Of a stretch of 64,000 nt of DNA, positions 45,868 to 56,624 are shown in pieces. Both the position numbers and the translations under genes were made by a program. The DNA lies in assembly GCF_028682175.1 (NCBI RefSeq), contig NZ_JANHKS010000009.1:1-64000 (forward strand). The letters are read 5' to 3'. The stretch comes from Pseudomonas putida. GTDB lineage: Bacteria > Pseudomonadota > Gammaproteobacteria > Pseudomonadales > Pseudomonadaceae. Position 1 is the stretch's first letter. Each line of letters starts with the position of its first letter. The notes below the pieces were generated by a model. It saw nothing but the letters and a program-made list of their open reading frames with translations, had not been told where the DNA came from and searched no databases.

Positions 45868-46893
45868 TTACGGATTGCGCACCTTGTCATTGACCGCCAA
45901 AGATCGGGTAGCGTGCAGGACCATCGCATAGCTCAGGCGATTGTAGGTGCGGAAAACCATCAGCATCCCGGAGCGCTCGTCAGGAATTTTCACCTGATCG
46001 CCAGTGATCCGGTCGCGAACGGTTTCGCCGGTCTTGTAGATCGCCAGGACGTTGCCCTCGGCCAGCCCGTCGAGGCGACCGCGATCGAGGGTCACCACGT
46101 CGAATTCACCGATCTGGGTCACGCCACGCGGAACGTCGATGATCACGCCTCGCACTTCCCGCTGTGGCTCGCTGGGCACGAAGTTGGAGTTGATCGCGCG
46201 CTCTTCGCTGACGAACAGGCGGTCACCCAGACGCACTTCCTGGGTCGAACGCTGCATCTGCAGGGTCGCGACGTCACCCTCGCTGGCCACCAGATCACCA
46301 CTGCCGATGTCGTCGGCGTTCACGCCCAACGGTTCGTTGGTGTCCGGATCCACGTAGATCTTGCCCTTGCGGAAGATCCCGTAGGACACGTGGCTTGGGT
46401 CGAAATAACCCCGCGCATAGATGCGGTCACCCGCCCCGCTGAGCACCCGCTCGCCGTTACCCGCCACGATATAAGGCGCGTCCTCGAACTGCTCCGCGGT
46501 GTCCATGATCCGGTTGTTCAGCAGGAAGGCGTTGATCGCCCCCAGCGGAATGGTCGGGATGGCTTCGGCGATGGGCGTGCTGCGCACACGCGGTGACAAT
46601 TTGATCGTGCCGCGGGATTCACCACGGTTGACCACGATGCGCGGCTGGCCATCGACGTAGATGAGGTTGAGGGTATCGCCGGGGTAGATCAGGTCCGGAT
46701 CGTGGACCTGTGGGTTGGCCCTCCAGATCTGCGGCCATTTCCACGGCTGGCTCAGGAATTTTCCGGAAATGTCCCAAAGTGTGTCACCGGCGACAACGGT
46801 GTAGCTCTGTGGATGACCTTCCTTGAGCTGTACTTGCGCCTGAACAAGGCCTGTCGCGGCCAACAGCAGCAGGGCGAGTAGTGATTTCCTCAT
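45868..46893 (-). CDS. Exported LysM-domain protein
   Basis: A 341-residue exported protein: signal peptide to VQA (about 20), then a LysM peptidoglycan-binding domain (about 31-80; YTVVAGDTLWDISGKFLSQPWKWPQIW, NPQVHDPDLIYPGDTL) and a long C-terminal region without a recognised catalytic motif. Commonly found next to dprA and def in Pseudomonas; function in envelope maintenance is inferred. Divergent from def. Confidence 0.93.
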   Translation of the reverse strand: MRKSLLALLLLAATGLVQAQVQLKEGHPQSYTVVAGDTLWDISGKFLSQPWKWPQIWRANPQVHDPDLIYPGDTLNLIYVDGQPRIVVNRGESRGTIKLSPRVRSTPIAEAIPTIPLGAINAFLLNNRIMDTAEQFEDAPYIVAGNGERVLSGAGDRIYARGYFDPSHVSYGIFRKGKIYVDPDTNEPLGVNADDIGSGDLVASEGDVATLQMQRSTQEVRLGDRLFVSEERAINSNFVPSEPQREVRGVIIDVPRGVTQIGEFDVVTLDRGRLDGLAEGNVLAIYKTGETVRDRITGDQVKIPDERSGMLMVFRTYNRLSYAMVLHATRSLAVNDKVRNP

Positions 46894-47034
46894 GCGGTGA
46901 ATCCCTTTATCATGTTGGCTTCGCGTGAAACATGGAATTTTGCGAGACTTCGGTTTGCCAAGGCTGCCTGCGTTTGACGTCCACAGCCTAGCAGCCCCAT
47001 TCGACTTTACCTTACAAGTGCAGCTCTTACGTAT

Positions 47035-47541
47035 ATGGCCATTTTAAACATTCTCGAATTTCCCGATTCGCGCCTGCGCACCATCGCCAAGCCGGTGGCT
47101 GCCGTGGACGACGGTATTCGCCAGTTGGTCGACGACATGTTTGAAACCATGTACGAAGCGCCTGGCATCGGCCTTGCCGCAACGCAGGTTAACGTACACA
47201 AACGCGTCGTGGTCATGGACCTTTCCGAAGATCGCAGCGAGCCGCGGGTTTTCATCAACCCGCAGCTTGAGCCGCTGACCGAGGAGATGGACCAGTACCA
47301 GGAAGGCTGCCTGTCCGTTCCCGGCTTCTACGAGAACGTCGACCGCCCGCAGAAGGTCAAGGTCAAGGCGCTGGATCGCGACGGCAAGCCTTATGAGCTC
47401 ATCGCCGAAGGCTTGCTCGCGGTGTGCATCCAGCACGAATGCGATCACCTGAACGGCAAGCTGTTCGTTGACTACCTGTCTACGCTCAAGCGTGACCGGA
47501 TCAAGAAAAAGCTGGAAAAACAGCACAAGCAGAACGCCTGA
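47035..47541 (+). CDS. def: Peptide deformylase
   Basis: Removes the formyl group from nascent proteins. The 168-residue metalloenzyme has all three motifs: [10 protein letters not shown] (about 45-54), EGCLSVPG (metal Cys, about 90) and [12 protein letters not shown] (metal His pair and catalytic Glu). No clear ribosome binding site precedes ATG 47035, but the N-terminus [21 protein letters not shown] is canonical. Upstream of fmt, the enzyme with the opposite reaction, with a REP pair between them. Confidence 0.97.
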   Translation: MAILNILEFPDSRLRTIAKPVAAVDDGIRQLVDDMFETMYEAPGIGLAATQVNVHKRVVVMDLSEDRSEPRVFINPQLEPLTEEMDQYQEGCLSVPGFYENVDRPQKVKVKALDRDGKPYELIAEGLLAVCIQHECDHLNGKLFVDYLSTLKRDRIKKKLEKQHKQNA

Positions 47542-47553
47542 TCCCCCCTTATC

Positions 47554-47643
47554 CGTAGGAGCGCGCTTGCCCGCGAAAGCGCTGTGTCAGAGACATCTAC
47601 CTTGCCTGACGCAACGCTGTCGCGGGCAAGCGCGCTCCTACAG
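47554..47643. repeat. REP pair, family B
   Basis: CGTAGGAGCGCGCTTGCCCG and inverted copy between def and fmt, within one transcription direction. Confidence 0.9.
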
Positions 47644-47666
47644 TCATCTTCACCAACGAGAAGCCC

Positions 47667-48626
47667 ATGACTGAGCCACTGCGCATCGTCTTCGCCGGCA
47701 CCCCGGAATTCGCCGCCGAACACCTCAAAGCCCTGCTCGACAGCCCTCATGAGGTGATTGCGGTCTACACCCAGCCTGATCGCCCGGCCGGACGTGGGCA
47801 AAAGCTGATGCCAAGCCCGGTCAAGCAACTGGCCTTGCAGCACGATATCCCGGTGCTCCAGCCGCCAACCCTGCGTGCCCCCGAGGCTCAGGCCGAACTG
47901 GCTGCGCTCGCGCCGGACCTGATGGTGGTGGTCGCCTATGGCCTGATCCTGCCGCAGGTGGTGCTGGATATCCCGCGCCTGGGCTGCATCAACAGTCATG
48001 CCTCGTTGCTGCCACGCTGGCGCGGCGCAGCGCCGATCCAGCGTGCCGTGCAGGCCGGTGATGCCGAAAGCGGCGTGACCGTGATGCGCATGGAAGCAGG
48101 CCTGGACACCGGCCCCATGCTACTCAAGGCCGTCACCCCGATCAGCCCCGAGGACACTGGCGGCACGCTGCATGACCGTCTGGCCGAACTGGGCCCGGTC
48201 GCCGTAGTGCAGGCCATCGCCGGCCTGGCCGATGGTTCGCTGGTGGGCGAGGTGCAGGATGACGCGCTGGCCAACTACGCGCACAAGCTGAACAAGGATG
48301 AAGCGCGCATCGACTGGACCCGCCCGGCCGATGAGCTGGAGCGTCTGGTACGTGCTTTCAACCCTTGGCCGATCTGCCACAGCACGCTCAACGGTGAAGC
48401 GCTGAAAGTGCTGGCCGCGCAGGTAGCTGCGGGGCAGGGCGAGCCGGGCATGATCCTCGAAGCGAGCAAAGACGGTCTGACCGTTGCCTGTGGACAAAAC
48501 GCACTGCGCCTCACTCGCCTGCAGTTGCCGGGCGGCAAGCCGCTGAACTTCACTGACCTGTTCAACAGCCGCCGCGAGAAGTTCGCAGTGGGCACGGTGC
48601 TGGGCCAAGTGGTGGATAACCAATGA
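47667..48626 (+). CDS. fmt: Methionyl-tRNA formyltransferase
   Basis: Formylates initiator methionyl-tRNA. The 319-residue protein has the folate-binding and catalytic core [24 protein letters not shown] (Asn, His) with the later Asp in [14 protein letters not shown]-terminal [18 protein letters not shown] and a C-terminal OB-like domain. ATG 47667. Its end overlaps rsmB by four bases (ATGA). Confidence 0.97.
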   Translation: MTEPLRIVFAGTPEFAAEHLKALLDSPHEVIAVYTQPDRPAGRGQKLMPSPVKQLALQHDIPVLQPPTLRAPEAQAELAALAPDLMVVVAYGLILPQVVLDIPRLGCINSHASLLPRWRGAAPIQRAVQAGDAESGVTVMRMEAGLDTGPMLLKAVTPISPEDTGGTLHDRLAELGPVAVVQAIAGLADGSLVGEVQDDALANYAHKLNKDEARIDWTRPADELERLVRAFNPWPICHSTLNGEALKVLAAQVAAGQGEPGMILEASKDGLTVACGQNALRLTRLQLPGGKPLNFTDLFNSRREKFAVGTVLGQVVDNQ

Positions 48627-49942
48627 ACCCGCGTCTGGCCGCAGCCCGCGCCCTGGCTGCCGTACTGAGCGGCAAGGCGTCGCTCAACAGTTCTCTGCCA
48701 GCCCAGCTGGACAAGGTCGACGACCGTGATCGTGGCCTGACCCAGGATCTGGCATTCGGCACTGCCCGCTGGGAGCCGCGTTTGTCCGCACTTGCGGCCA
48801 GGCTGCTGCAGAAGCCGTTCAAGGCAGCCGATACCGACATCCAGGCGCTGCTGCTGGTCGGCCTGTACCAGTTGTTCTATTCGCGCATCCCCGCTCACGC
48901 CGCCATCGGCGAGACGGTCGGCTGCGCGGACAAACTCAAGAAGCCTTGGGCCAAGGCGCTGCTCAACGCGGTGTTGCGTCGCGCCCAGCGTGAGGGTGAA
49001 GCGCTGTTGACCGAGCTTGAGCACGATCCGGTGGTGCGCACCGCTCACCCGCGCTGGTTGCAAAAAGCCCTGAAAGCCGCGTGGCCCGAGCATTGGGAAG
49101 CCATCTGCGCTGCAAATAACGCCCACCCTCCGATGATTCTGCGGGTCAATCGCCGTCACAAGACCCGCGATCAGTACCTGCAATTGCTGGCCGACGCAGG
49201 CATTGCTGCGGCCGCCAGCGGCTTCAGCCAGGACGGCATTGTCCTCACCGAACCGGGCGATGTCCGCGGCTTGCCGGGTTTCGCCGAGGGCTGGATCAGC
49301 GTGCAGGACGAAGCCGCGCAACTGGCCGCCGATCTGCTGGAGCTGGCGCCGGGCCAACGGGTGCTCGACGCCTGCTGTGCACCGGGTGGCAAGACCTGCC
49401 ATCTGCTGGAAGTGCAACCGGGCTTGTCGGGCGTGGTGGCGGTGGATCTGGAAGCCAAGCGCATGGTGCGGGTCAAGGAGAACCTCGACCGCCTGGGCCT
49501 GAGCGCCGAACTGATCGCCGCCGACGCCCGCGCCACCGATCAGTGGTGGGACGGCAAGCCTTTCCAGCGCATCCTGCTCGATGCGCCGTGTTCGGCCACC
49601 GGCGTGATTCGCCGCCATCCCGACATCAAGCTGACCCGCCAGGCCGATGACATTCCTGCCCTGGCCACCTTGCAGGGCGAGCTGCTCGACGCGTTGTGGC
49701 CGACGCTGCAAGTGGGCGGCATGTTGCTGTACGCCACCTGCTCGACGCTGCCGACCGAGAACACCGAGGTGATCGAGGCGTTCCTCGCACGCACGCCGGG
49801 GGCGCGAGAGCTGGACATCGCCGGCCAGAACGGCAACCCGCCGCCGGGGCTCAAGCAGCCTCACGGTCGCCAGTTGCTGGCTCAGGAAGGCGGGCATGAC
49901 GGGTTCTATTACGCCAAGCTCATCAAGATTTCCGCAGCTTGA
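48623..49942 (+). CDS. rsmB: 16S rRNA (cytosine-967-C5)-methyltransferase RsmB
   Basis: Methylates C967 of 16S rRNA. The 439-residue protein has an N-terminal NusB-like RNA-binding domain (about 1-140) and a Rossmann methyltransferase domain with SAM motif [17 protein letters not shown], the [17 protein letters not shown] motif and the catalytic [15 protein letters not shown] (two Cys). ATG 48623 overlaps fmt. Also called sun/fmu. Confidence 0.97.
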   Translation: MNPRLAAARALAAVLSGKASLNSSLPAQLDKVDDRDRGLTQDLAFGTARWEPRLSALAARLLQKPFKAADTDIQALLLVGLYQLFYSRIPAHAAIGETVGCADKLKKPWAKALLNAVLRRAQREGEALLTELEHDPVVRTAHPRWLQKALKAAWPEHWEAICAANNAHPPMILRVNRRHKTRDQYLQLLADAGIAAAASGFSQDGIVLTEPGDVRGLPGFAEGWISVQDEAAQLAADLLELAPGQRVLDACCAPGGKTCHLLEVQPGLSGVVAVDLEAKRMVRVKENLDRLGLSAELIAADARATDQWWDGKPFQRILLDAPCSATGVIRRHPDIKLTRQADDIPALATLQGELLDALWPTLQVGGMLLYATCSTLPTENTEVIEAFLARTPGARELDIAGQNGNPPPGLKQPHGRQLLAQEGGHDGFYYAKLIKISAA

Positions 49943-49946
49943 GATA

Positions 49947-50039
49947 CCTGTAGGAGTGAGCTTGCTCGCGATAGCGGTGTGCCAGGCAGCAAATCTGTGA
50001 CAGGCATACCGCAATCGCGAGCAAGCTCACTCCTACAGG
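49947..50039. repeat. REP pair, family A
   Basis: CCTGTAGGAGTGAGCTTGCT and inverted copy between rsmB and trkA. Confidence 0.9.
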
Positions 50040-50068
50040 ACTTTGCAGAATTCCTAAGGAGAAGCTGA

Positions 50069-51442
50069 TTGAAGATCATCATTCTCGGCGCAGGCCAGGT
50101 CGGCGGTACGCTGGCGGAACATCTGGCCAGCGAAGCCAATGACATCACCGTGGTGGACACCGACGCCGACCGTTTGCGCGCATTGGGTGACCGGCTCGAC
50201 ATTCGCACCATCCAGGGAAAAGGCTCGTTTCCCACCGTGTTGCGCCAGGCCGGTGCCGACGACGCCGACATGCTGGTGGCCGTAACCAGCAGCGACGAGA
50301 CCAACATGGTCGCCTGTCAGGTCGCCTACACGCTGTTTCACACCCCGACCAAGATCGCCCGGGTGCGTGAATCCGCCTACCTGACCCGCGCCGGCCTGTT
50401 CGACAACGAAGCGATTCCGGTCGATGTGCTCATCAGCCCCGAGCAGGTGGTCACCAACTACATCAAGCGTCTGATCGAATACCCCAGCGCCCTGCAGGTG
50501 ATCGACTTCGCCGAAGGCAAGGTCCAGTTGGTGGCCGTGAAGGCTTACTACGGCGGCCCTCTGGTGGGCCAGCAATTGCGTCAGTTGCGGGCGCACATGC
50601 CGAACGTGGACACGCGGGTCGCAGCCATTTTCCGTCGTGACCGTCCGATCAGTCCGCAAGGCGATACCGTGATCGAAGCCGATGACGAAGTCTTCTTCAT
50701 TGCCGCCAAGGCGGACATTCGCGCCGTGATGGGCGAAATGCGCCGGCTGGACGAGAGCTACAAGCGCATCGTCATCGCCGGTGGCGGGCAGATCGGCGAG
50801 CGCTTGGCCGAAGCCATCGAAAACCGTTACCAGGTGAAGATCATCGAGATGAACCCGGCCCGTTGCCGTCATCTCTCGGACACCCTGGACAACACGGTGA
50901 TTCTGCAAGGCAGCTCCTCGGATCGCGACCTGCTGATGGAAGAGAACATCGACAACGCCGACCTGTTCCTGGCGCTGACCAACGACGACGAGGCCAATAT
51001 CATGTCCTCGCTGCTGGCCAAGCGGCTGGGGGCGAAGAAGGTCATGACCATCATCAACAACCCGGCCTATGTGGATCTGGTTCAGGGCGGGGAGATCGAC
51101 ATCGCGGTCAGCCCGCAACTGGCGACCATCGGCACCCTGCTGGCTCACGTGCGGCGCGGCGATATCGTCAGCGTGCACTCGTTGCGGCGCGGTGCAGCAG
51201 AGGCCATCGAGATCGTCGCCCACGGCGATGCGCGGTCGAGCAAGGTCATCGGCAAGGCAATCAAGCACATCAACCTGCCGCCGGGCACGACCATCGGCGC
51301 CATCACCCGGGATGAACAGGTGCTCATCGCCCACGACAGCACGGTGATCGAGTCCGGCGACCACGTGATCATGTTCCTTGTGGATAAAAAGCATATCCGC
51401 GACGTGGAGCGGCTGTTTCAGGTGGGTTTGAGTTTTTTCTAA
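50069..51442 (+). CDS. trkA: Trk potassium transporter regulatory protein TrkA
   Basis: Peripheral NAD-binding subunit gating TrkH/TrkG potassium uptake. The 457-residue protein has two RCK units, each with an N-terminal Rossmann motif: [17 protein letters not shown] (about 3-19) and [17 protein letters not shown] (about 233-249), each followed by a TrkA-C domain. The start is a TTG at 50069, fixed by AAGGAG eight bases upstream and the [11 protein letters not shown]-terminus. An exact DnaA box lies near its end. Confidence 0.96.
   Translation: MKIIILGAGQVGGTLAEHLASEANDITVVDTDADRLRALGDRLDIRTIQGKGSFPTVLRQAGADDADMLVAVTSSDETNMVACQVAYTLFHTPTKIARVRESAYLTRAGLFDNEAIPVDVLISPEQVVTNYIKRLIEYPSALQVIDFAEGKVQLVAVKAYYGGPLVGQQLRQLRAHMPNVDTRVAAIFRRDRPISPQGDTVIEADDEVFFIAAKADIRAVMGEMRRLDESYKRIVIAGGGQIGERLAEAIENRYQVKIIEMNPARCRHLSDTLDNTVILQGSSSDRDLLMEENIDNADLFLALTNDDEANIMSSLLAKRLGAKKVMTIINNPAYVDLVQGGEIDIAVSPQLATIGTLLAHVRRGDIVSVHSLRRGAAEAIEIVAHGDARSSKVIGKAIKHINLPPGTTIGAITRDEQVLIAHDSTVIESGDHVIMFLVDKKHIRDVERLFQVGLSFF
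51379..51387 (-). other. Exact DnaA box (TTATCCACA on the minus strand)
   Basis: TGTGGATAA on the plus strand, near the 3' end of trkA. Confidence 0.5.
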
Positions 51443-51454
51443 AGGAGAAGCCGC

Positions 51455-51775
51455 ATGCTCGAATCACTGGAAAAAATGCTCGCCAAGGGCATGGACAATG
51501 CCTTGTTGCGGTTCGGCCTGGGCAAGGGGTATCTGGACGCAGGCGATCACCTCAAGGCAGTGGAGCACCTGCAGCGCTGCGTCGAATTCGATCCCAAGTA
51601 CTCGGCGGCGTGGAAGCTGCTGGGCAAGGCGTGGCTGGCTTCAGGGGATAGCGATCAGGCGCGTCAGGCGTGGGCGCAGGGCATCGCGGCGGCGGTCGGC
51701 CATGGCGACAAGCAGGCCGAGAAGGAGATGACGGTGTTTGTGAAGAAGCTGGATCGTACGACCAAACTTCCGTAG
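51455..51775 (+). CDS. Small TPR-repeat protein
   Basis: A 106-residue cytoplasmic protein with about two tetratricopeptide repeats (LLRFGLGKGYLDAGDHLKAVEHLQRCVEFDP and AAWKLLGKAWLASGDSDQARQAWAQGI). Such proteins mediate protein contacts; partner unknown. It begins 12 bases after trkA with an AAGGAG site, so it is co-transcribed. Its TAG stop is the second to fourth base of a REP element's CGTAGGAG arm. Confidence 0.9.
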   Translation: MLESLEKMLAKGMDNALLRFGLGKGYLDAGDHLKAVEHLQRCVEFDPKYSAAWKLLGKAWLASGDSDQARQAWAQGIAAAVGHGDKQAEKEMTVFVKKLDRTTKLP

Positions 51776-51859
51776 GAGCGCGCTTGCCCGCGACCGCGGT
51801 GCGTCTGAAACATCGATTTGACTGACACTCCGCTGTCGCGGGCAAGCGCGCTCCTACAG
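51771..51859. repeat. REP pair, family B
   Basis: CGTAGGAGCGCGCTTGCCCG and inverted copy. The first arm overlaps the last codons of the TPR gene and supplies its stop. Confidence 0.9.
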
Positions 51860-51926
51860 GTTTTTGCGCGGAGTTCAGGTTTTGCGCGGGTTTCGGGGTG
51901 CGCGCGGGGTTCGGGTTTTGCGTTGG

Positions 51927-52814
51927 TCAATACCAGCGCGCCTCGCCCTCAGGCCGCTTCTTGAAGCGTTTCATGGTCCACATGTACTGGCTCGGATACG
52001 CCCGCACATACTTTTCCACCACCTTGCTCATCGCCGCTGCCGAGGTTTCGGCGTCGGTGCTGTACATCTCGTCCGGCGCGGCTTCCAGCACCACCTTGTA
52101 GCCCGAACCATCTTCCAGGCGCATCGCGTGCAGGAACACCCCCACCGCCTTGCCACCGGCCAGCATGTTCGGCACGAACTTGCTGGTCAGCGCCACCGTC
52201 CCACAGAACGGCACGAAAATTCCCGCAGACTCTGCCGGCTCAGGGTCAGCCGGAATGCCCACCGAGCCCCCTTTGCGCACTTCCTTGATGACGCTCAGAA
52301 TCCCTTCCTTCGTCGAGGCCGCCACACGGTTGCCCAGTTGCACGCGCTGCTTGCGCAGCAATTCGTCCACCGCCTTGAGCTTGGGCGGGCGGTAGAAAAT
52401 GATCGGTTTGCACTGGCTGCAATAGAAGTGGTTGAGCACTTCCCAGTTGCCCAGGTGGCTGGTGATGCCGACCACACCTTTGCCAGACGCCAGCGCGTCC
52501 TTGAGGATGTGCAGGCCTTCGACTTCGCGCACCAGATTGATCGATTTTTGAGCAGGCCAGATCCAGGCGCAGGCGCTTTCGGTCAGGGTCTTGCCGATGT
52601 CCATCAGGCTGCGGCCCACCAGCGCTTCGAGTTCGGTGGGGCTCAGCTCCGGGAAACACTTGGAAAGGTTGATCCGCGCCACCTCACGGGAACGGTTGGG
52701 CAGCTTCCACATCAGCCAGCCGATGGCGGTGCCGACCCATTGCACGGCGCGCCACGGCAACAGGGCAAACAACCGCAATGCCCCGACCATCAAGGCGCCT
52801 TTGAACTTATCCAC
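51927..52814 (-). CDS. lpxL: Lipid A biosynthesis lauroyl acyltransferase (LpxL/HtrB)
   Basis: Adds a secondary acyl chain to lipid A at the inner membrane. The 295-residue protein has one N-terminal hydrophobic segment and the catalytic H-x4-E motif SHLGNWEVL (about 120-125), plus FYRPPKLKAVDELL, later PAD and FVPFCGTVA of the family. The start is GTG 52814 (MDKFKGALM), which lies inside an exact DnaA box (52807-52815). Confidence 0.93.
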   Translation of the reverse strand: MDKFKGALMVGALRLFALLPWRAVQWVGTAIGWLMWKLPNRSREVARINLSKCFPELSPTELEALVGRSLMDIGKTLTESACAWIWPAQKSINLVREVEGLHILKDALASGKGVVGITSHLGNWEVLNHFYCSQCKPIIFYRPPKLKAVDELLRKQRVQLGNRVAASTKEGILSVIKEVRKGGSVGIPADPEPAESAGIFVPFCGTVALTSKFVPNMLAGGKAVGVFLHAMRLEDGSGYKVVLEAAPDEMYSTDAETSAAAMSKVVEKYVRAYPSQYMWTMKRFKKRPEGEARWY

Positions 52815-52815
52815 A
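52807..52815 (+). other. Exact DnaA box (TTATCCACA) over the lpxL start codon
   Basis: The complement TGTGGATAA contains the GTG start of lpxL and its next codons. Confidence 0.5.
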
Positions 52816-52873
52816 GATCACTCCTGAATCGATGAGGCGGGCATTGTAACCATTACTGGCGACGACGCGGACC

Positions 52874-52964
52874 CGTAGCAGCACGGCTTGCCGGCGGGAG
52901 CGGTGGATCAGTTGAAAGATGTTCGTCTGTCACACCGCTCCCGCCGGCAAGCCGTGCTGCTACG
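52874..52964. repeat. REP pair, family C
   Basis: CGTAGCAGCACGGCTTGCCG and inverted copy between tag and lpxL. Confidence 0.9.
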
Positions 52965-52975
52965 TGGGCCGTGTT

Positions 52976-53527
52976 TCACCCCGCCAACTGCGCATACCGA
53001 TCACAATCGGTCGTATGGTCCATCACCATCCCCGTCGCCTGCATATAGGCGTAGCAAATGGTCGGGCCGACGAAGGTGAAGCCCGCTTTCTTCAACGCCT
53101 TGCTCATGGCCTCGGCCTCGGGCGTGATGTCCGGGACTTCGCTGCGGTCCTTGAAGTGATTCACTTTGGGTTGGCCGCCCACAAAGGACCAGACAAACGT
53201 CACCGGGTCTTCAAGGCGCAGCCAGGCCTGGGCGTTCTTGCGCGCGCCGTTGAGTTTCAGGCGATTGCGAACGATGCCGGGTTCAAGCATCAGGGCTTCG
53301 ATCTCGGCGTCGGTCATGGCGGCGATCCGGTTGACGTCGAAGTTGAACATCACTTCGCGGTAGCGGGCGCGCTTCTTCAAAATCGTGATCCATGACAGGC
53401 CCGCCTGGAACCCTTCGAGCAACAGGAACTCGAACAGCATCTGCGCGTCGCGCAACGGCACACCCCACTCTTGATCGTGGTAGTCCATGTAAAGCGGATC
53501 TTCGTTGCACCAAAAGCAGCGTGGCAT
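52976..53527 (-). CDS. tag: DNA-3-methyladenine glycosylase I
   Basis: Excises 3-methyladenine from DNA in base excision repair. The 183-residue helix-hairpin-helix enzyme has the zinc ligands Cys4 and His in [22 protein letters not shown], with the C-terminal partners in DHTTDCDRY, and the catalytic Glu in the [12 protein letters not shown] block. Divergent from glyQ by about 80 bases. Confidence 0.96.
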   Translation of the reverse strand: MPRCFWCNEDPLYMDYHDQEWGVPLRDAQMLFEFLLLEGFQAGLSWITILKKRARYREVMFNFDVNRIAAMTDAEIEALMLEPGIVRNRLKLNGARKNAQAWLRLEDPVTFVWSFVGGQPKVNHFKDRSEVPDITPEAEAMSKALKKAGFTFVGPTICYAYMQATGMVMDHTTDCDRYAQLAG

Positions 53528-53609
53528 AGGGCTCCCAAGGGTGGAGGCGGCGCCGAATCGGGTATACTCCCGCTCTTTAAATCGCAGCCCCCCAGTACAG
53601 GTGAATTTC

Positions 53610-54557
53610 GTGAGCCAGCCTACGCCAGCCGTGCGTACCTTCCAAGACTTGATCCTCGCCCTCCAGCAATACTGGGCCGAGCAAGGTTGTGTGGTACTTC
53701 AGCCCTACGATATGGAAGTGGGCGCCGGCACTTTCCACACTGCAACGTTTCTGCGCGCCGTCGGCCCGGAAACCTGGAACGCCGCCTACGTCCAGCCGAG
53801 CCGTCGTCCTACCGATGGCCGTTATGGCGAAAACCCAAACCGCCTGCAGCACTACTACCAGTTCCAGGTGGTCTTGAAGCCTAACCCGGACAACTTCCAG
53901 GAACTGTACCTGGGCTCGCTGAAGCACGTTGGCCTGGACCCGCTGGTCCACGACGTACGCTTCGTCGAAGACAACTGGGAATCGCCGACCCTGGGCGCCT
54001 GGGGCCTGGGCTGGGAAATCTGGCTCAACGGCATGGAAGTCTCGCAGTTCACCTACTTCCAGCAAGTGGGCGGCATCGAGTGCTACCCGGTGACCGGCGA
54101 AATCACCTACGGCCTGGAACGCCTGGCGATGTACCTGCAAGGCGTCGATTCGGTCTACGACCTGGTCTGGACTGACGGCCCGTTCGGCAAAGTCACCTAC
54201 GGCGATGTGTTCCACCAGAACGAAGTGGAGCAATCGACCTACAACTTCGAACACGCCAACGTCGACAAACTGTTCGAACTGTTCGATTTCTACGAAAGCG
54301 AAGCGATGCGCCTGATCGCAGCCGAGCTGCCGCTGCCGAGCTATGAAATGGTCCTCAAGGCCTCGCACACCTTCAACCTGCTCGATGCCCGCCGCGCGAT
54401 TTCCGTGACTGCGCGTCAGCAGTACATCCTGCGCGTACGCACCCTGGCCCGCTCCGTGGCCCAGGCGTACCTGATGGCCCGGGCCAAGCTTGGCTTCCCG
54501 ATGGCTGCACCTGATATTCGCGACGAAGTGTTGGCTAAGCTGGAGGCTGCACAATGA
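53610..54557 (+). CDS. glyQ: Glycyl-tRNA synthetase alpha subunit
   Basis: Catalytic-core subunit of the tetrameric glycyl-tRNA synthetase. The 315-residue class II protein shows [32 protein letters not shown], the class II arginine region [16 protein letters not shown] and [25 protein letters not shown]. The start is GTG 53610 ([11 protein letters not shown]), the N-terminus of the family; another GTG at 53601 is in frame. A TATACT at 53563 may be the -10 element. Overlaps glyS by four bases. Confidence 0.97.
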   Translation: MSQPTPAVRTFQDLILALQQYWAEQGCVVLQPYDMEVGAGTFHTATFLRAVGPETWNAAYVQPSRRPTDGRYGENPNRLQHYYQFQVVLKPNPDNFQELYLGSLKHVGLDPLVHDVRFVEDNWESPTLGAWGLGWEIWLNGMEVSQFTYFQQVGGIECYPVTGEITYGLERLAMYLQGVDSVYDLVWTDGPFGKVTYGDVFHQNEVEQSTYNFEHANVDKLFELFDFYESEAMRLIAAELPLPSYEMVLKASHTFNLLDARRAISVTARQQYILRVRTLARSVAQAYLMARAKLGFPMAAPDIRDEVLAKLEAAQ

Positions 54558-56608
54558 GTGCTCAAGATTTCCTGGTTGAATTGGGCACCGAAGAACTGCC
54601 ACCCAAAGCCCTGACCACCCTGGCCGAGTCGTTCCTGGCCGGTATCGAAAAAGGCCTGCAGGCCGCCGGCCTGACCTACAGCGCCAAGCAGGTCTACGCC
54701 GCGCCGCGTCGTCTGGCCGTGCTGGTGACTGAACTCGCGACCCAACAGCCGGACCGCAGCGTCAATCTGGACGGCCCGCCACGCCAGGCCGCGTTCGATG
54801 CCGAAGGCAACCCGACCCAGGCCGCCCTGGGCTTTGCCAAGAAGTGCGGCGTCGACCTCTCCGAGATCGATCAGAGCGGCCCGAAGCTGCGCTACAGCCA
54901 GAGCATCGCCGGCAAGCCGACGGTCAGCCTGCTGCCGACCATCATCGAAGACTCGCTCAACGACCTGCCGATCCCCAAGCGCATGCGCTGGGGTGCGCGC
55001 AAGGAAGAGTTCGTGCGTCCGACCCAGTGGCTGGTGATGCTGTTCGGCGATCAGGTGATCGACTGCACCATCCTCGCTCAGCGCTCAGGCCGTGAATCCC
55101 GTGGCCACCGTTTCCATCACCCGGAAAACGTGCGTATCACCTCGCCAGCCAACTACGCCAGCGACCTGCGCGCAGCCTATGTGCTGGCAGACTTCAACGA
55201 GCGCCGTGCGCTGATCAGCAAGCGTGTCGACGAGCTGGCCACCCAGCACGAAGGCACCGCGATCGTGCCGCCTGCGCTGCTCGACGAAGTGACTGCACTG
55301 GTCGAATGGCCGGTGCCGCTGGTGTGCTCCTTCGAAGAACGTTTCCTGGAAGTGCCGCAGGAAGCCCTCATCACCACCATGCAGGACAACCAGAAGTATT
55401 TCTGCCTGCTGGATGCCGAAGGCAAGCTGCTGCCGCGCTTCATCACGGTGGCCAACGTCGAGAGCAAGGATCCGTCGCAGATCGTGCTGGGTAACGAGAA
55501 AGTCGTGCGCCCGCGCCTGACCGACGCCGAGTTCTTCTTCAAGCAGGACAAGAAGCAGAGCCTGGAGACATTCAACCAGCGCCTGCAGAACGTGGTGTTC
55601 CAGGCTCAACTGGGCACCGTGTTCGACAAGGCCGAGCGGGTTTCCAGGCTGGCCGCCTTCATCGCCCCACGCATTGGCGGCGACGCCCAGCGTGCAGGCC
55701 GCGCGGGCATCCTGTCCAAGTGCGACCTGGCGACCGAAATGGTCGGCGAATTCCCGGAAATGCAGGGCGTGGCGGGCTACTACTACGCGCTGGCCGATGG
55801 CGAGCCGGAAGACGTCGCACTGGCTCTGAACGAGCAGTACATGCCACGTGGCGCTGGCGCTGAACTGCCGAGCACCCTGACTGGCGCTGCGGTGGCCATC
55901 GCCGACAAGCTCGACACCCTGGTCGGCATCTTCGGCATCGGCATGCTGCCAACCGGTAGCAAGGACCCCTATGCACTGCGTCGCGCAGCGCTGGGCATCC
56001 TGCGCATCCTGATCGAGAAGAAGCTGGATCTGGACCTGATCAAGACCGTGCAGTTCGCCGTCACCCAGTTCGGTGCCAAGGTGAAATCCGCAGGCCTGGC
56101 CGAGCAGGTTCTGGAATTCATCTTCGACCGCCTGCGTGCGCGCTACGAAGACGAAGGCGTAGACGTGTCGGTGTACCTGTCGGTACGTGCCCTGCAGCCG
56201 GGTTCGGCGCTGGACTTCGACCAACGCGTGCAAGCCGTCCAGGCATTCCGCAAGTTGCCTGAAGCCGCAGCATTGGCCGCCGTGAACAAGCGCGTGTCGA
56301 ACCTGTTGAGCAAGGCCGAGGGCAACATCGCCCAGACCGTCGAGCCCAAGTACTTCGACAATGCCAACGAGTTCTCGCTGTACTCGGCCATTCAGCAGGC
56401 AGACCAGGCCGTGGCGCCGATGTCGGCCAACCGTCAGTACAACGAAGCGCTGGCCCGTCTGGCAGCACTGCGCGAGCCTGTGGATGCCTTCTTCGAAGCC
56501 GTGATGGTCAACGCCGAAGACGCCAGCGTGCGTGCCAACCGTTATGCGTTGCTGGCGCGCCTGCGTAACCTGTTCCTGGGTGTCGCTGACATTTCCCTGT
56601 TGGGCTAA
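54554..56608 (+). CDS. glyS: Glycyl-tRNA synthetase beta subunit
   Basis: tRNA-binding subunit of glycyl-tRNA synthetase, 684 residues. Features: [15 protein letters not shown] at the start, [17 protein letters not shown], the HD-domain-like [31 protein letters not shown] and a C-terminal anticodon-binding domain (about 580-684). ATG 54554 overlaps the glyQ stop (ATGA), ensuring equal synthesis. Confidence 0.97.
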   Translation: MSAQDFLVELGTEELPPKALTTLAESFLAGIEKGLQAAGLTYSAKQVYAAPRRLAVLVTELATQQPDRSVNLDGPPRQAAFDAEGNPTQAALGFAKKCGVDLSEIDQSGPKLRYSQSIAGKPTVSLLPTIIEDSLNDLPIPKRMRWGARKEEFVRPTQWLVMLFGDQVIDCTILAQRSGRESRGHRFHHPENVRITSPANYASDLRAAYVLADFNERRALISKRVDELATQHEGTAIVPPALLDEVTALVEWPVPLVCSFEERFLEVPQEALITTMQDNQKYFCLLDAEGKLLPRFITVANVESKDPSQIVLGNEKVVRPRLTDAEFFFKQDKKQSLETFNQRLQNVVFQAQLGTVFDKAERVSRLAAFIAPRIGGDAQRAGRAGILSKCDLATEMVGEFPEMQGVAGYYYALADGEPEDVALALNEQYMPRGAGAELPSTLTGAAVAIADKLDTLVGIFGIGMLPTGSKDPYALRRAALGILRILIEKKLDLDLIKTVQFAVTQFGAKVKSAGLAEQVLEFIFDRLRARYEDEGVDVSVYLSVRALQPGSALDFDQRVQAVQAFRKLPEAAALAAVNKRVSNLLSKAEGNIAQTVEPKYFDNANEFSLYSAIQQADQAVAPMSANRQYNEALARLAALREPVDAFFEAVMVNAEDASVRANRYALLARLRNLFLGVADISLLG

Positions 56609-56624
56609 CGCTGGAGCGCATGAT

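Noticed and set aside
48275..50014. 579-codon open frame antisense to fmt and rsmB
   Set aside because: It spans two overlapping real genes and a REP element; it is a composition artefact.
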